Notes: generated from the sequence alone by a model not told the origin. 25,508 nucleotides of DNA from CAYUNT01 sp964446285 (GCA_964446285.1 CAYUNT010000047.1:1-25508), one strand, 5' to 3'. Counted from the stretch's first letter, positions 1 to 7,259 are shown. Numbers and translations: made by a program.

Positions 1-549
1 CTTTCCGCGAAAACCGTGACAGGCGATTGGGAACACGATCAAAGGAAAATGGTATAAGTCTCAAAGGTCCTATTTGTCCCATAGGTCCCATTGGATCATG
101 TTGCGGCCCTATATCGCCGGGCATCCAGCATTCAGCAAGAGGGCGTAAAACTGTCGCGGGGATTGATCGGAGATGTGTCGCCCCGCCCGCCGCGTCAATG
201 CATTCATCGGAAATCTTTCCACGGTCGATCTGGCAAATATTCTCGCGAAAACGCGAAAACCCTGTAAAGACGCCGTTTTTGTGCGCATGAGGCCCCTGGG
301 CGCCTGCGTTTGCCACTTCGAGAAAGTAACGTCTTTCCGGGAATAACTCTTGCTTCTCTTGTGGTGTTGGGTCGAAAGACACGCTTCCGGGAGCGACGTG
401 CGCGCCTTTGAGAAGCGCCGTCTTGGACCACGGATTGTCCGCGCCCTTTCCCTCAAATCGGCTCGTTTCTTTCGCGGAAGGCTTCCTCTCGCCCCTCATC
501 TCAAACAGTTGCGCGTGTTTTTCACACTTGTGCGCTCTCCGAGGCGCTT
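1..549. other. Non-coding or unassigned upstream region
   Basis: I find no credible gene here. The open frames on both strands are short, overlap one another, have no ribosome binding site and resemble no family I know. The only structure I see is a short 9-base-period repeat near base 65. Expression signals for the ABC operon probably lie in this stretch, but I see no convincing -35/-10 pair. A GAGG at 541-544 sits 5 bases before the ATG of the ABC ATPase gene. Confidence 0.5.
65..98. repeat. 9-base-period GTCC tandem repeat
   Basis: About three degenerate units of the form GGTCCTATT / TGTCCCATA / GGTCCCATT are spaced nine bases apart. The same GTCC-NNNNN unit recurs as a longer array at 6402-6480. 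Related 9-base units with a GAC core occur inside two genes of the downstream operon. It is not part of a recognisable gene. Confidence 0.6.
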
Positions 550-1635
550 ATGATCGAGGTTCGCAATCTCACAAAATACTACGGCCGTGTCCGCGCGGTG
601 GAAAACATTGCGTTTTCCGCGGGCGATGGCGACATCCTTGGGTTTCTCGGCCCGAACGGCGCAGGGAAATCCACCACCATGCGCATGTTAACATGTTACA
701 CGCCACCCACATCGGGCGAGGCGCGTGTGGCCGGGTTTGACATCCGCTCGCAGTCGCTCGATGTGCGCCGCTCGATCGGCTACATGCCCGAAAACACGCC
801 GCTATACACGGAAATGCGTGTTCGCGACTATGTAGATTTCATGGCGCGTCTGAAGGGCCTGCCGGGCAAGACTCGCCGCGCGGCTGTGGACCTGGCGCTG
901 GAAGAAACCGGACTCGAGCACGTTTCGCGCCGCCTGATCGGGAACCTGTCAAAGGGCTACCGCCAGCGCGCGGGACTGGCGCAGGCGCTTGCGGGCGATC
1001 CGCGCGTCCTCATCCTCGACGAACCTACTGTCGGCCTCGATCCGGCGCAGATACGCGAAATCCGCAGCCTCATCCATGCCATGCGCGGGCGCCGCACAGT
1101 TCTTCTCTCGACGCACATCCTCCCCGAGGTCTCGATGACTTGCAACAAGGTGGTCATCATCAACGAGGGGCGGATCGAGGCGAGTGGCACGCCCGAAAAT
1201 CTGCTCGATGAACTGCAAGAAACCGTCGAGACGCGCGCGATCTTTGGAGACAGCGGCGGTGGAGGGGCCACCGGGGTCGCTGAAAGCGTCGAAAAAGCGA
1301 TTCGCTCCGTTGATGGCGTGCGCGCGGTGCGCATCGCGCCGCAGACTTCTTCGGATGAGGGAAAAGGGCGGTTCGAAGCCGTGATCGAAGTCGAGCGCGC
1401 GCGCGAGGTGCGTCCGGCGCTCGCGCGGGCGATTTTGGCGGCCGGGGCGGACCTCTTCGAGCTGCGCGCCCAGGGCATGACGCTCGAAGACATATTCCTT
1501 CGTGTTGTCTCGCGCGAATCGCACGAATCAGGCCACTCCGGGAGGTCTGATCAGCCGGACAAATCCGACCAGTCTGACAAATCTGACAAGCCGGACCTTT
1601 CCGACCAGAAGGAGGCCCGCGGCCATGACGCCTGA
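550..1635 (+). CDS. ABC transporter ATP-binding protein, GldA type
   Basis: This is the cytoplasmic ATPase that would energise the membrane proteins encoded next. Visible motifs are Walker A GPNGAGKST (residues 34-42), the YMPE.TPLY segment at the Q-loop position that is typical of GldA-like ATPases (79-86), signature LSKGYRQR (133-140), Walker B VLILDEP (153-159) and the switch histidine in STHIL (H189). Residues ~225-320 form the small accessory domain usual in this subfamily. The last ~38 residues are a hydrophilic Asp/Ser/Lys tail encoded by a 9-base repeat, which is not part of the family fold. The gene overlaps the start of the permease gene by 11 bases. In Bacteroidota the family works in gliding and type 9 secretion; elsewhere the substrate of this ATPase/permease/auxiliary set is unknown. 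The family call is secure, the substrate is not. Confidence 0.93.
   Translation: MIEVRNLTKYYGRVRAVENIAFSAGDGDILGFLGPNGAGKSTTMRMLTCYTPPTSGEARVAGFDIRSQSLDVRRSIGYMPENTPLYTEMRVRDYVDFMARLKGLPGKTRRAAVDLALEETGLEHVSRRLIGNLSKGYRQRAGLAQALAGDPRVLILDEPTVGLDPAQIREIRSLIHAMRGRRTVLLSTHILPEVSMTCNKVVIINEGRIEASGTPENLLDELQETVETRAIFGDSGGGGATGVAESVEKAIRSVDGVRAVRIAPQTSSDEGKGRFEAVIEVERAREVRPALARAILAAGADLFELRAQGMTLEDIFLRVVSRESHESGHSGRSDQPDKSDQSDKSDKPDLSDQKEARGHDA
1543..1608 (+). repeat. In-frame 9-base tandem repeat at the 3' end of the ABC ATPase gene
   Basis: Roughly seven units of GAC(A/C)A(A/G)TC(T/C) follow each other at nine-base spacing and are read as D-x-S/P tripeptides (DQP DKS DQS DKS DKP DLS DQK). The same type of unit lies in frame in the fourth gene of the operon at 4647-4688. 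Nine bases equal three codons, so gain or loss of units keeps the frame. Confidence 0.85.
1609..1615 (+). promoter_or_regulatory. Shine-Dalgarno AAGGAGG that fixes the permease start
   Basis: A perfect AAGGAGG lies nine bases before the ATG at 1625. It selects that ATG over longer in-frame starts upstream, whose translation would only read the tandem repeat in another frame. Confidence 0.85.
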
Positions 1636-2425
1636 TTTCGCATCCACTGGCGGCGGGTTCGCGCCCATTTTGCGCCGCGAAATCCGCGCCTATCTCACAT
1701 CGCCTCTGTTCTACGTGCTGGCCGGCATCGTTCTCGCCGCCACAAGTGTGATGTTCATCTACTTGCTCTACCGGTTTGCGTATATGTGCTCGCAACCCAA
1801 GATGTATCTCCCGGCGGATTTCGAGCGCAACGCCACCAAGGAAGTTCTGACGAATTCCTTTTTCATGATTCACTTTTTCCTGCTCTTCACGATTCCGATT
1901 TTGTCCATGCGCCTCATCGCCGAGGAGCGGCGCTCGGGAACGCTTGAGTTGCTCGTTACGAATCCCGTGCGCGACTGGGGCCTGGTGCTCGGCAAGTATT
2001 TTGGCGCCCTGGCGGTCATTGGTGCGATTCTCATCCTGATGATGGCCTATCCACTGGCGCTCCAGTGGCTCGGCGGACAGCCCGAATGGCCTGTTGCCAT
2101 CTCATGTTTTATCGGGCTGTTGTTTATTGCGGCGGCGTATCTGTCCTTTGGTCTGTTCGCGTCGTCGATCACGGAATCGCAGGTGGTGGCGGCGGTCATC
2201 GGGTATATCGGACTCTTCATGGTGTATATTCTCGGCGGATTGCTTGGGAATTCGCAAAATCCGCTGGTCCGGCAGGCGGGCGAGGCGCTGGGCATCGAGC
2301 GCCATTTCAACTCGTTCACCACCGGCAATCTCCAGATGCTTGACTTTGCCTATTTTCTTTTATTTTCCGCGCTGTTTTTGTTCCTGACGGCGCAGGTCCT
2401 TGGAATGCGGCGGTGGCGGATATGA
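1625..2425 (+). CDS. ABC-2 type permease, GldF-like
   Basis: This 266-residue integral membrane protein should form the transmembrane channel for the upstream ATPase. It starts with a cytoplasmic amphipathic segment containing ILRREIRAYLTSPLFYV, typical of the ABC-2/GldF family. About six hydrophobic segments follow, starting near residues 22, 75, 115, 150, 185 and 235. The conserved stretch AEERRSGTLELLVTNPVRDWGLVLGKY lies between segments 2 and 3 and matches the family's coupling region. The ATG at 1625 was chosen because of the AAGGAGG before it. The stop overlaps the next start as ATGA, so the two are translationally coupled. Family assignment is firm; the transported substrate is unknown. 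Confidence 0.92.
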   Translation: MTPDFASTGGGFAPILRREIRAYLTSPLFYVLAGIVLAATSVMFIYLLYRFAYMCSQPKMYLPADFERNATKEVLTNSFFMIHFFLLFTIPILSMRLIAEERRSGTLELLVTNPVRDWGLVLGKYFGALAVIGAILILMMAYPLALQWLGGQPEWPVAISCFIGLLFIAAAYLSFGLFASSITESQVVAAVIGYIGLFMVYILGGLLGNSQNPLVRQAGEALGIERHFNSFTTGNLQMLDFAYFLLFSALFLFLTAQVLGMRRWRI

Positions 2426-4008
2426 GCAGCAAAAGTGGCGTTCAGATTGCGGTTCGCCTGGCCCTGCCCGTGCTGGGTCTGCTTTGTGTGGCGGGGGCGA
2501 TGGCCGCCGCGGCGATCACGGGCGATTTTTCCAGGTGGACTCTCGGCCTTGGCGTGGCGGGGGCGATCCTGTTCCTTTCCATTTTCTTCACGTGGGAGAA
2601 GGGAAATTTGCTCAACTTCCTCCACCTTGGGATTTACTGCGTTTTCGTATGCGGCTCGATCGTATTGCTTTACCGAATTGCCGCAAACCATCCGCGCAAC
2701 TGGGACCTTACAAAGGACAAAATCCATTCGCTGACGCCGCAAACCGAGGGATTTCTGCGGTCGCTCGGGCATTCGGTGAAGATTGTGGCGTTTGTGAATT
2801 CCAATGACCTGCCCCGCACTGAGCAGTTTCTAAAACTCTATCAGGTGGCGAATCCGGCGCGCGTCAGCGTCGAGGCGCACGATCCCGACGTGGACCCGCT
2901 CTTCACGCGCACATTCGACGAAAATGTTTATCCGGGCGACTATTATGTGGTGCGCGAAGATGCCCCCGGCGAAACGAAACGCAAAAAAGTGACGCTAGGC
3001 GCGTTCTCGAAGGATTCCGAGCGCCAGTTGACCAACGCCATCATCGAGATTCTTCGCGACCGCACTACGCGCGTGTATTTCCTTGATGGCCACGGCGAAA
3101 AACCGCTTTCCGCGCCCTCGAATGCCGCCTCGCGCGCGCCGGACGACTCGCTCGCCTCCGTGCAGCGCATTTTGGAAGAGCGCGCGTATCCGTGCGACAC
3201 GCTCAACCTCCTCGAACGCGGCGTCGTGCCCGAAGACGCGGCCCTGCTCGTGATTGCCGGTCCGCGCCAGGACCTTTTTGAGATTGAAACAGAAATTTTG
3301 CGCGACTACATGGCAGAGGGCGGCAAACTGCTCGTCTTGCTCGATCCGATCCTGAAACGCGGCGCGCGGACGCCGAATCTGCTGGCGCTTCTGCGCGAAT
3401 ACGGGGTCGAAACACCGCCCAACTCGATTGTGGCCGACTTGGTTTCGGCGCAAACGCCGCTCGGGGCGAGCGCACCGGTTGTGCGTGAATTCGGGCGTCA
3501 TCAGATCGTTGAAGGAATGCCGGGCGGCGTGTTTTTCCTCGCCGAGGCGCGCCCGATCCGCGCCGCCGCACCCGCGCCCGAGGGACTCACCGTCACGGAA
3601 TTGCTCAAGACCGGCCCATCGTGCTGGGTCGAGGACGTCGATACGCTGCTTGACCGCGGAAAGTTCGATCCCCCCTCGGGCGGCGGTGCAGTCGAGCCGC
3701 TTGCCGTGGCCGTGTCTGGCGGAAAACCGGGGCCGCGTGGCGAACCGCGCCTCGTCGTCGTGGGCGATTCAGACACCTTCACCGAGGCTGCCATCGGCAA
3801 CTACACCGCGACATTCTTTCTCCAATCCGTCAACTGGCTGGCGCAAAAAGAAGACCTCCTCGCCATCCCGCCCAAGGTCATCACCGAAACGCCGATTACG
3901 CTCACCACGACGCGGTTTTGGATGCTCGTATTCTCGCTGGGATTGATGGTTCTCATCGTCCTCTTCGGCGGGCTGGGATACACCGTGCTGCGGAGGAAAC
4001 TGGGATGA
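2422..4008 (+). CDS. GldG-like ABC transporter auxiliary protein
   Basis: This 528-residue membrane-anchored protein belongs to the GldG / ABC-type auxiliary family that accompanies GldA and GldF. Three hydrophobic segments occupy residues ~10-90. They are followed by the family-typical WDLTKDKIHSLTPQT segment, which opens a large extracytoplasmic region (about 100-490). This region contains a thioredoxin-like half (VKIVAFVNSND) and a GATase-like half (RTTRVYFLDGHGEK, LLVIAGPRQDLFEIE, GGKLLVLLDPIL). A single C-terminal membrane helix (FWMLVFSLGLMVLIVLFGGLGY) ends the protein. I chose the ATG at 2422, which forms an ATGA overlap with the permease gene; a GTG at 2413 is the alternative. The 3' end overlaps the next gene as ATGA. 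Its biochemical role is not established outside gliding bacteria. Confidence 0.88.
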   Translation: MSSKSGVQIAVRLALPVLGLLCVAGAMAAAAITGDFSRWTLGLGVAGAILFLSIFFTWEKGNLLNFLHLGIYCVFVCGSIVLLYRIAANHPRNWDLTKDKIHSLTPQTEGFLRSLGHSVKIVAFVNSNDLPRTEQFLKLYQVANPARVSVEAHDPDVDPLFTRTFDENVYPGDYYVVREDAPGETKRKKVTLGAFSKDSERQLTNAIIEILRDRTTRVYFLDGHGEKPLSAPSNAASRAPDDSLASVQRILEERAYPCDTLNLLERGVVPEDAALLVIAGPRQDLFEIETEILRDYMAEGGKLLVLLDPILKRGARTPNLLALLREYGVETPPNSIVADLVSAQTPLGASAPVVREFGRHQIVEGMPGGVFFLAEARPIRAAAPAPEGLTVTELLKTGPSCWVEDVDTLLDRGKFDPPSGGGAVEPLAVAVSGGKPGPRGEPRLVVVGDSDTFTEAAIGNYTATFFLQSVNWLAQKEDLLAIPPKVITETPITLTTTRFWMLVFSLGLMVLIVLFGGLGYTVLRRKLG

Positions 4009-6020
4009 GACCGGGAAAAACCATAGTTTCCATATTGATTTTCGGGATTCTGCTCGGGATTTACCTGGCGGATCAAAAGCGCATGGCGAAACAGCGCGAC
4101 GCGAAGGAGCAGAGTGAGCGGCTGTTCACGGCGGAGGTGGCGAATATCGAGCGCGTCGTTCTCGACAATGAAAACGGCCACTTTGTCCTCGAACGCCGCG
4201 GCGACAAGACGGAGGCGAAAGCCAAGGCGGAAGCGAAGGAGAAGGAACCGGGAGAGTGGTGGCTTGTGGAGCCAATTTCCGCGCGCGCCGACCGCGAGCA
4301 AGTGGACCCGATGCTCGAAAACCTGCGCGGGGCGAAACGCCGCAATTCCTTTGCGCCGAAAGCGGGGGGCCTCGCGGCCTACGGACTCGAAAAACCCGCC
4401 GTGCGAGTCGAACTGGACATCCGCGAGAGCGGCAAGGCTGCAAACAAAGTCCGCATCGCGTTCGGAACACCCGCCGCGCAAAACTACCAGGTCTATGCGC
4501 AGGTCGAGGGCGAGAAAGATATTTTCACGCTGAGCGATTATTCCAAACGCCAGTGCGATAAGAACTTGTTTGCGCTGCGCGATAAATCCATCCTCGCCGC
4601 TCCGCCCGAAAAAGCGACGCGGCTGGAAATCGCGATTGCGCCGGAGAAGTCGGACCAGTCTGACCGGTCTAACAAGCCTGACAAATCTTCGCCTTCCCCC
4701 TCGCGCATCCTGGTGCTCGAGCGCTCCGCGGCCAGCGCCGATTCCCGCTGGCGCCTCGAACCGGGCGGGCGCGCCGCGGACACAAGCGCCGTCGAGGAAC
4801 TGCTCCGCACGATCAACACCACGCGGGCGACGCGCATTGTGGATCAGCCAACCTCTTCGGCCGCGGAACTGGGCCTTACGCGCGAGACGGCCCGCGCGAT
4901 TGTCACGGTCGCGCTTGGCTCCTCCTCTTCAGCCTCCTCCTCTTCCTCCCCTGCCTCCGAGCCGCGCACGCTCCTTATCGGCCGCGCCGAACCGGGCACG
5001 ACGGCGGGCATGTTCTGCCGCATCGAGGGCGAATCGCGCCTGCTTGTCACGCGCGCTTCGTTCCTTGCCGATCTCCAGAAGGAACCGAAGGATTTGCGCG
5101 ACCGCGCAATGGCCGGGTTCGAGGCGGACGACATTCGCACAATCACCATCCGCTCGCCCCGTTATCATGTAGTTCTTGAACGCTCGAAACCTGGCGCGGA
5201 CTGGACCTTTGCCGATCCGCCGGGCGACGCGCCTGTTTCGCAGAAAAAAGCCGCGCAACTGGCCAACAATTTTGCCTCGTTGCGCGCGAAATCCTTCCTG
5301 GCCGAAGGCGACGCCGTCTCAGACGAACAAAGCGCCGCGTGGGGATTCCTCAAGCCCATGCTCAAAATCGGCGTCACGACTTTCGACGACCCCACGACGC
5401 GCGGGTTTGTGTTTGGCGATCCCGAGGGCAAGGAAGGCACAGTCTATACGCAGCGCCTCGGCGACAGCGCGTTTCTGTCCGTCGATTTCGCACGGGTGAA
5501 CGACTTCTTCAAATTCCGCCCTGATCTCGAAGACCGCACGTTTGTCCGCTTCGATCCGGACAAGGTGCAGCGGATGCGGCTTGATCTCGACACAAACGCC
5601 GGCCCGATCACGCTCGAGTTCAAACGGCGCAAGGCGTCGTGGCAGGCGCGCGCGAACGATGGCGCGGCCCGCACGGTGGATTCCTTTGAGGTGGCGTCGT
5701 TTTTGGATGACATTCGCGATATGGAATATGTCGATCTCTTCACACCCGACGCCTCGGACGCGACGCGTGGCGGCTTGGAAAAACCAGCTGTGCGCGTGAG
5801 CCTGATGGATGAGGACGGCGCGGAATTGGGACATCTGGTCATTGGCGGACGCCAGGGATTGCGCCAGGTCATGTCTGCGCCGGGCGGTTCGTATCTCGTG
5901 AGCCTCGCGATGACCGAAGGTTTCACGCGCAGCCTCGAAACGCTCCTCGACCGCTTCGGCAAAGCGCCTCCCGAACAACTCCGCGGCACGGAAGGAAAAG
6001 GCGAAGGGGACAAAAAGTAG
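4005..6020 (+). CDS. DUF4340 domain protein with four repeated units
   Basis: This 671-residue protein has an N-terminal membrane segment (TIVSILIFGILLGIYLAD) followed by an extracytoplasmic region. That region reads as about four DUF4340-like units, each with the order 'backbone-binding strand / W-x-L-x-x-P / set of helices ending in an R-x-x-x-F-like step / G-L-x-x-P strand / G-x-x strand'. They begin near residues 45, 200, 360 and 520. Examples are WWLVEPISARADREQVDPM, WRLEPGGRAADTSAVEELL, WTFADPPGDAPVSQKKAAQL and WQARANDGAARTVDSFEVA. The start is the ATG at 4005, with GGAGG nine bases upstream and an ATGA overlap with the GldG-like gene. DUF4340 proteins regularly end such GldAFG-like operons; their function is unknown. 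A 9-base repeat adds an Asp/Ser-rich stretch (SDQSDRSNKPDKS) to unit 2 without breaking the frame. Confidence 0.87.
   Translation: MRPGKTIVSILIFGILLGIYLADQKRMAKQRDAKEQSERLFTAEVANIERVVLDNENGHFVLERRGDKTEAKAKAEAKEKEPGEWWLVEPISARADREQVDPMLENLRGAKRRNSFAPKAGGLAAYGLEKPAVRVELDIRESGKAANKVRIAFGTPAAQNYQVYAQVEGEKDIFTLSDYSKRQCDKNLFALRDKSILAAPPEKATRLEIAIAPEKSDQSDRSNKPDKSSPSPSRILVLERSAASADSRWRLEPGGRAADTSAVEELLRTINTTRATRIVDQPTSSAAELGLTRETARAIVTVALGSSSSASSSSSPASEPRTLLIGRAEPGTTAGMFCRIEGESRLLVTRASFLADLQKEPKDLRDRAMAGFEADDIRTITIRSPRYHVVLERSKPGADWTFADPPGDAPVSQKKAAQLANNFASLRAKSFLAEGDAVSDEQSAAWGFLKPMLKIGVTTFDDPTTRGFVFGDPEGKEGTVYTQRLGDSAFLSVDFARVNDFFKFRPDLEDRTFVRFDPDKVQRMRLDLDTNAGPITLEFKRRKASWQARANDGAARTVDSFEVASFLDDIRDMEYVDLFTPDASDATRGGLEKPAVRVSLMDEDGAELGHLVIGGRQGLRQVMSAPGGSYLVSLAMTEGFTRSLETLLDRFGKAPPEQLRGTEGKGEGDKK
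4647..4688 (+). repeat. In-frame 9-base tandem repeat inside the DUF4340 gene
   Basis: Four to five units of the type GACCAGTCT, GACCGGTCT, AACAAGCCT, GACAAATCT are spaced nine bases apart. They encode DQS DRS NKP DKS around residues 215-228. The units closely match those in the tail of the ABC ATPase gene 3 kb upstream. They sit between two structural strands, where a loop insertion would be tolerated. Confidence 0.8.
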
Positions 6021-6092
6021 TTGTGAGTTGTGGGTTGGGAGTTGGGAGTTGTGAGAGAAGAAGTGATCAGTGATTAGTGGGCAGTGGGCAGT
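6021..6092. repeat. Two heptanucleotide tandem repeat arrays
   Basis: Five units of TTG(T/G)G(A/G)G run from 6021 to 6055, beginning at the first base after the stop codon of the DUF4340 gene. A second array of AGTG(A/G)(T/G)(C/T) units runs from 6062 to 6092 (AGTGATC, AGTGATT, AGTGGGC, AGTGGGC, AGT). Short tandemly repeated heptamers of this style are known from several environmental bacterial lineages, including filamentous cyanobacteria. Confidence 0.85.
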
Positions 6093-6115
6093 AAGAAAGG
6101 CTGTTGGCGCCTTGG

Positions 6116-6136
6116 AAAAACCCGGACGGGTTTTTT
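6116..6136 (+). terminator. Rho-independent terminator of the ABC/DUF4340 operon
   Basis: The sequence AAAAACCC-GGAC-GGGTTTTTT forms an eight-pair stem with a four-base loop and ends in a T run. It lies 96 bases after the last stop codon of the operon. The A-rich side makes it potentially bidirectional. Confidence 0.75.
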
Positions 6137-6215
6137 CAGGCCCTTTAGTCCTAATCCGGTGGGTTTGGGTGCAAACACGCCTCAATCCACTCAATGGAGG
6201 TTTTGGGGGATTCTT

Positions 6216-6375
6216 CTATCACTCGGCCCGGATTTCAATCCGGGCGCCAGGGGCCAAAGCGGTGCATTAACTGTTTCAACAGTTTTTGTTTCTCGCGCCG
6301 ATGGAAAAACCGTTGAAACGGTTTCGAGATTATCCGCCGATGGAACCCCGCGATGAATCGCGGGGCGAATGATAA
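6216..6375. repeat. Composite palindromic element, full copy
   Basis: Four hairpins lie in a symmetric order: 6226-6245 (GCCCGGAT-TTCA-ATCCGGGC), 6269-6284 (AACTGT-TTCA-ACAGTT), 6307-6324 (AAACCGT-TGAA-ACGGTTT) and 6346-6365 (CCCCGCGA-TGAA-TCGCGGGG). The left two have TTCA loops and the right two the complementary TGAA, so the whole element is an inverted arrangement. The ends read TATCACTCG and CGAATGATA, which are near inverse. A second full copy lies at 24641-24795 and a right half-copy at 10266-10375. No coding capacity is evident. It resembles REP/BIME or MITE-like elements that may be mobilised in trans; no transposase is present in the window. Confidence 0.85.
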
Positions 6376-6401
6376 CGGACCAAAACGCACCGTATTGCTT
6401 T

Positions 6402-6480
6402 TAGTCCATTAGGTCCTATTGGTTCCTTAAGTCCTTTGGTCCTTTAGGTCTCTTAGATCGTTTGCGTCCCTTTGGTCCTT
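6402..6480. repeat. 9-base-period GTCC repeat array
   Basis: About nine degenerate units of GTCC(T/A)(T/A)TxG follow at nine-base spacing, with one eight-base unit (GTCCATTAG, GTCCTATTG, GTTCCTTAA, GTCCTTTG, GTCCTTTAG and so on). The array fills most of the space between the palindromic element and the HAD gene and is related to the short array at 65-98. I see no promoter that can be separated from the repeat. Confidence 0.85.
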
Positions 6481-6515
6481 TCTTCTCATAATTCATCCCC
6501 CCTCCCCGGAAAGGT

Positions 6516-7259
6516 ATGATGCCCTCCCCCATCGTCATCTTCGACGCGGGAAATGTGCTGATCCGCTATGAGCCGGGCGAGGCGTTGCGGCGTCTGGCGC
6601 ACGCGGCGCGATGTTCGCGGTGGCGCGTGCGATTGGCCTTCACTCTTGCGGGCGGCGGACGGCTCGGCACCGGCGGCATCTCGCCCGAGGAATTTGCGGC
6701 GGCGTTTGGGCAGCGTCTGGGTGTGCATCTGACGCCGATGCGAGTGCAGCAATTCTGGGGGCTTGATCTCAAGGGGCCGGTGGAAGGGATGTTCGACCTT
6801 ATCGAACGCCTTCGCCGCCGCGGGCAGGCGCGCATCGCCATTCTTTCCGACACGAACGCCTTTCATTGGGGCCATTGCCTGGAACGCTGGCCGGAACTGC
6901 GCCGCATCCCCGATCAATTTGTCTCCTATGAGACCGGACTCCGAAAGCCCGATCCGCGCGTGTATCGGCTGGTGGAAGAGCGCTTGCGTGGAGGCGGCGA
7001 CGGCAAAACGCAAATCGCTATGGACCCTTTCCAAAATCATCCGGTGGCTTGGACGTCTCGTCCAAGATTCTCTCCCAAGTCTTCGAATGGGCTTGTATCC
7101 GCCGGAAATAGGCAATTGGATTTGCCCGCGTCTCCGATTCTTTTTTTCGACGACACGGCCGCAAATGTCCGCGCCGCCGCCGCTGCCGGATGGAATGCGC
7201 ATCTTTTCACGGGCCGGGATCAGGCCGAGAAAGTCCTTGTCGAACACGGACTTTTATAG
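6516..7259 (+). CDS. HAD-superfamily hydrolase, YihX-like sugar-phosphatase type
   Basis: This 247-residue cytoplasmic protein carries the HAD motifs. Motif I is IVIFDAGNVL with nucleophile D10; position +2 is Gly, as in the DLGNV of E. coli YihX, rather than the usual Asp. Motif II is ILSDTN (S111), motif III GLRKPD (K144) and motif IV ILFFDD (D212, D213). The order and the flanking text (SDTNAFHW, WPEL, FVSYETGLRKPDPRVY) follow YihX, an alpha-glucose-1-phosphatase, but the substrate here cannot be read from sequence. Residues ~159-205, between motifs III and IV, are about 40 residues longer than in YihX and contain a hairpin repeat read in frame. The start may be ATG 6516 or the adjacent ATG 6519; GGAAAGG at 6508-6514 fits the latter slightly better. 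The gene stands alone. Confidence 0.85.
   Translation: MMPSPIVIFDAGNVLIRYEPGEALRRLAHAARCSRWRVRLAFTLAGGGRLGTGGISPEEFAAAFGQRLGVHLTPMRVQQFWGLDLKGPVEGMFDLIERLRRRGQARIAILSDTNAFHWGHCLERWPELRRIPDQFVSYETGLRKPDPRVYRLVEERLRGGGDGKTQIAMDPFQNHPVAWTSRPRFSPKSSNGLVSAGNRQLDLPASPILFFDDTAANVRAAAAAGWNAHLFTGRDQAEKVLVEHGLL
7041..7066 (+). repeat. Hairpin repeat inserted in frame in the HAD gene
   Basis: The stem is CTTGGAC-GTCTC-GTCCAAG (7048-7066), preceded by CCGGTGG. The same layout, CACCGG/CCGGTG flank plus a 7-base stem and a 5-base loop, occurs three times at 21514-21613. Here it is read through as the residues around PVAWTSRPR, within a segment absent from YihX relatives. Confidence 0.8.

Noticed and set aside
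5319..6194. 291-codon open frame on the minus strand spanning the end of the DUF4340 gene and the heptamer repeats
   Set aside because: Part of its translation is only the repeat (SQLPTHNSQL-like), the rest is antisense to the DUF4340 gene.
6990..7130. HAD gene as a pseudogene because of the repeat insertion
   Set aside because: The frame stays open and all four HAD motifs, including the downstream FFDD, are intact.
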